The notes beneath the pieces are model-generated. The model did not search any database and was not told the DNA's origin. It saw only the letters and a list, made by a program, of their open reading frames with translations. Positions 62,537-64,000 of a stretch of 64,000 bases of DNA are shown here, piece by piece. A program made the translations under genes and the position numbers. Within the stretch, counting starts at the first letter, position 1, and each line of letters begins with the position of its first letter. Origin of the DNA: Devosia sp. SL43 (GTDB taxonomy: Bacteria; Pseudomonadota; Alphaproteobacteria; Rhizobiales; Devosiaceae); the NCBI RefSeq assembly GCF_021729885.1, contig NZ_CP063401.1:3526501-3590500 (forward strand). The letters run 5' to 3'.

Positions 62537-63502
62537 GTGACCAGTTCCCCCAATGCTGCCTCGACCGGCCCTGCTCAGCGAGCAGGCGGGCCTTTGCGCG
62601 GCATTGTGCTCAAGGTCGTGTCCGTGGGCTTTTTCGTGGTCATGGCCACATTGCTCAAGGCGACCGAGACGATCCCAGCGGGGCAACTGGTGTTTTTCCG
62701 CTGCCTATTCGCGATCCCACCAGTGCTGATCTATCTCGCGTGGCGTCGCCAGTTGCGCACGGCCCTGCACACGCGGGATCCGAAGGGGCACATCGTGCGG
62801 GCCTTCATTGGCGTTGCTTCGATGGGGTTGGGCTTTTTCGCCCTGACGCGCCTGCCGCTGCCGGAAACCACCGCCATCCAGTATGCTGCGCCACTGCTGA
62901 TCGTGGTGTTTAGTGCTCTGCTCCTCAAAGAGCGGGTGCATCTGTTTCGCTGGACCGCCGTCATGGTCGGGCTGGTTGGCGTCGTCATCATTCTCTGGCC
63001 GCGCCTGACAGTATTTTCGGCCGGCACGCCGATGGACGATGCGACGACGATCGGCGCTCTCGCTGCCCTGGCCTCGGCGGTGCTGTCAGCCTTTGCCATG
63101 ATGCAGGTGCGCAAGCTGGTGCAGACCGAGCGTACCGAGGCGATCGTCATCTACTTCTTCATCAGTGCTTCGATCCTGTCGCTGCTGACCGCGCCGTTTG
63201 GCTGGGTGTGGCCGACGCCGCAGCAAGCCGCACTGCTCATTGGCGCCGGCGTCGCGGGCGGGGTGGGGCAGCTGCTGATGACGTCGTGCTACCGCTATGC
63301 AGACATGTCTGTCATCGCGCCGTTCGAATATGTCTCGTTGATCCTGACCATCATCCTGGGCTTCGTCGTCTTCGCCGAGGTGCCGACGCTGACCATGATC
63401 ATCGGCGCCAGCATCATCGTGCTGTCAGGCATCGCGGTGATCCTGCGCGAGCACTATCTGGGGCTGGATCGGGTCAAGGCCCGGGAAGCGAATACGCCTT
63501 AG
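62537..63502 (+). CDS. EamA-family (drug/metabolite) transporter
   Basis: The 321-residue inner-membrane protein has two EamA halves with about ten helices. Features are GIVLKVVSVGFFVVMATLLK, AGQLVFFRCLFAIPPVLIYL, LPLPETTAIQYAAPLLIVVF, LLLKERVHLFRWTAVMVGLV and, in the second half, ADMSVIAPFEYVSLILTIIL. These exporters move metabolites or drugs; the substrate is unknown. The start is a GTG at 62537, as no ATG fits before the first helix. Its stop touches a family A palindrome. Confidence 0.92.
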   Translation: MTSSPNAASTGPAQRAGGPLRGIVLKVVSVGFFVVMATLLKATETIPAGQLVFFRCLFAIPPVLIYLAWRRQLRTALHTRDPKGHIVRAFIGVASMGLGFFALTRLPLPETTAIQYAAPLLIVVFSALLLKERVHLFRWTAVMVGLVGVVIILWPRLTVFSAGTPMDDATTIGALAALASAVLSAFAMMQVRKLVQTERTEAIVIYFFISASILSLLTAPFGWVWPTPQQAALLIGAGVAGGVGQLLMTSCYRYADMSVIAPFEYVSLILTIILGFVVFAEVPTLTMIIGASIIVLSGIAVILREHYLGLDRVKAREANTP

Positions 63503-63503
63503 C

Positions 63504-63632
63504 GCCACGCCCTCGTGGTTCTGTTCTCGTGAAGGACTCGCACCTCACCATGAGGCTACTGGGATACCGAGTTAAAAGTAGTCCTCATGGTGAGGTGCGC
63601 CTCCTGGCGCCTCGAACCACGAGGGCGTGCCA
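63504..63632. repeat. Intergenic palindromic repeat, family A (copy 4)
   Basis: GCCACGCCCTCGTGGTT at the left is inverted as AACCACGAGGGCGTG at the right, and CACCTCACCATGAGG pairs with CCTCATGGTGAGGTG inside. It starts one base after the EamA stop and ends one base before the stop of the convergent sigma-54 activator gene, so it fills the whole gap and probably terminates both transcripts. Confidence 0.85.
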
Positions 63633-63633
63633 C

Positions 63634-64000
63634 TCAGCTCGCCTGAGCCATCTCAGCCCAGCCCTGACGCTTGCGGTAAATCGTCGACGGACTGATCTCC
63701 AACGCCGCAGCCGCGAGCGAGACATTGCCGCCGAAGCTGGTGATCGCATCTTCGATAATGCGCTGCTCCTGCTGCCACATCGGCAGGATGGCGGGGCGGC
63801 GCTCGGCGCGGGGCGTCTCGCTGACTGGTGCGAGGCCGCGCGATTCGATGTCGGCGGCACCGAGCATATGCGGGGTGATTTCGCCGCCATCGCACATCAC
63901 GACCAGTCGGCGAACCAGGTTTTGCAACTGGCGCACATTGCCTGGCCACTCAGCTGATGTCAGCAGGCCAGCGACTTCGGACGAGAAGCCGGCAAAGCGC
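63634..64000 (-). CDS. C-terminal part of a sigma-54-dependent transcription activator (partial)
   Basis: The minus-strand frame is open to the window end and gives 121 residues. They include the end of the AAA+ sigma-54 interaction domain ([20 protein letters not shown], then [11 protein letters not shown]) and a Fis-type helix-turn-helix ([34 protein letters not shown]). The N-terminal sensing domain and ATPase core lie beyond 64000. It probably is an NtrC-like response regulator, since a receiver domain is usual for this tail, but that part is not visible. Confidence 0.93.
   Translation of the reverse strand, partial: RFAGFSSEVAGLLTSAEWPGNVRQLQNLVRRLVVMCDGGEITPHMLGAADIESRGLAPVSETPRAERRPAILPMWQQEQRIIEDAITSFGGNVSLAAAALEISPSTIYRKRQGWAEMAQAS

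Overview
The window looks like chromosomal DNA of an alphaproteobacterium of the order Hyphomicrobiales (Rhizobiales), most like Devosia or a close relative. The genus is an inference from gene content and style; no marker here proves it. Direct signs are high GC with strong GC3 bias, a tRNA-His with A73 and no encoded G-1, the hisS-hisZ-hisG order with a short HisG that needs HisZ, a CIRCE-controlled groESL operon, TTTCGTTT-type DeoR-family operators, a perfect CtrA-type box (TTAA-N7-TTAA), and many long intergenic palindromes. No insertion sequence, prophage, integrase, CRISPR array or rRNA was seen.

Layout. 1-4.2 kb: tail of a transporter gene, a 56-residue protein gene with a structured 3' region, and a TctD/TctE-like two-component pair whose kinase is fused to a periplasmic binding protein. 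4.3-7.8 kb: uronate isomerase (uxaC), an APH(6)-type kinase and a CAP-domain lipoprotein. 7.8-11 kb: glpD-glpK behind three exactly spaced DeoR-type operator repeats. 11-19.6 kb: AEC transporter, membrane TPR protein, ArsR/SRPBCC pair divergent from a class D beta-lactamase, a circularly permuted ATP-grasp/alpha-E pair, a 2-hydroxyacid dehydrogenase with an ABM-domain protein, and a cupin. 19.6-33.2 kb: two GH13 enzymes and a GH1 beta-glucosidase (with LacI-type operators), etfBA, an aromatic aminotransferase, transaldolase-like protein, ApbC and an M20 amidohydrolase with an AbrB-family membrane protein. 33.2-42.3 kb: orphan Bug/TctC binding protein, a complete peptide-type ABC importer, and an iron(III) importer lacking its ATPase gene. 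42.4-49.7 kb: a large PAS protein with a degenerate histidine-kinase core, tRNA-His, a TadG/von Willebrand protein, an L,D-transpeptidase, a single-domain response regulator and 3-methyladenine glycosylase I. 49.8-57 kb: a mini-ORF, two tandem 86-residue paralogues, hisS-hisZ-hisG, a glycosyltransferase and a TauE/SafE transporter. 57-64 kb: EF-hand protein behind a CtrA box, Sel1-repeat protein, orphan BrnA-like antitoxin, groESL, DUF427 protein, EamA transporter and the end of a sigma-54 activator.

The genes fit a soil or plant-associated heterotroph: uronate, alpha- and beta-glucoside, glycerol, peptide, carboxylate and iron uptake or breakdown, plus envelope and stress functions. The most unusual items are the kinase/binding-protein fusion that keeps what looks like an intact signal peptide, the PAS protein whose phospho-acceptor His is an Arg, the tandem small paralogues, and several families of long inverted repeats. 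One of those repeats supplies the last codons of an ABC ATPase gene, and another ends 8 bp before the start codon of a membrane protein gene.
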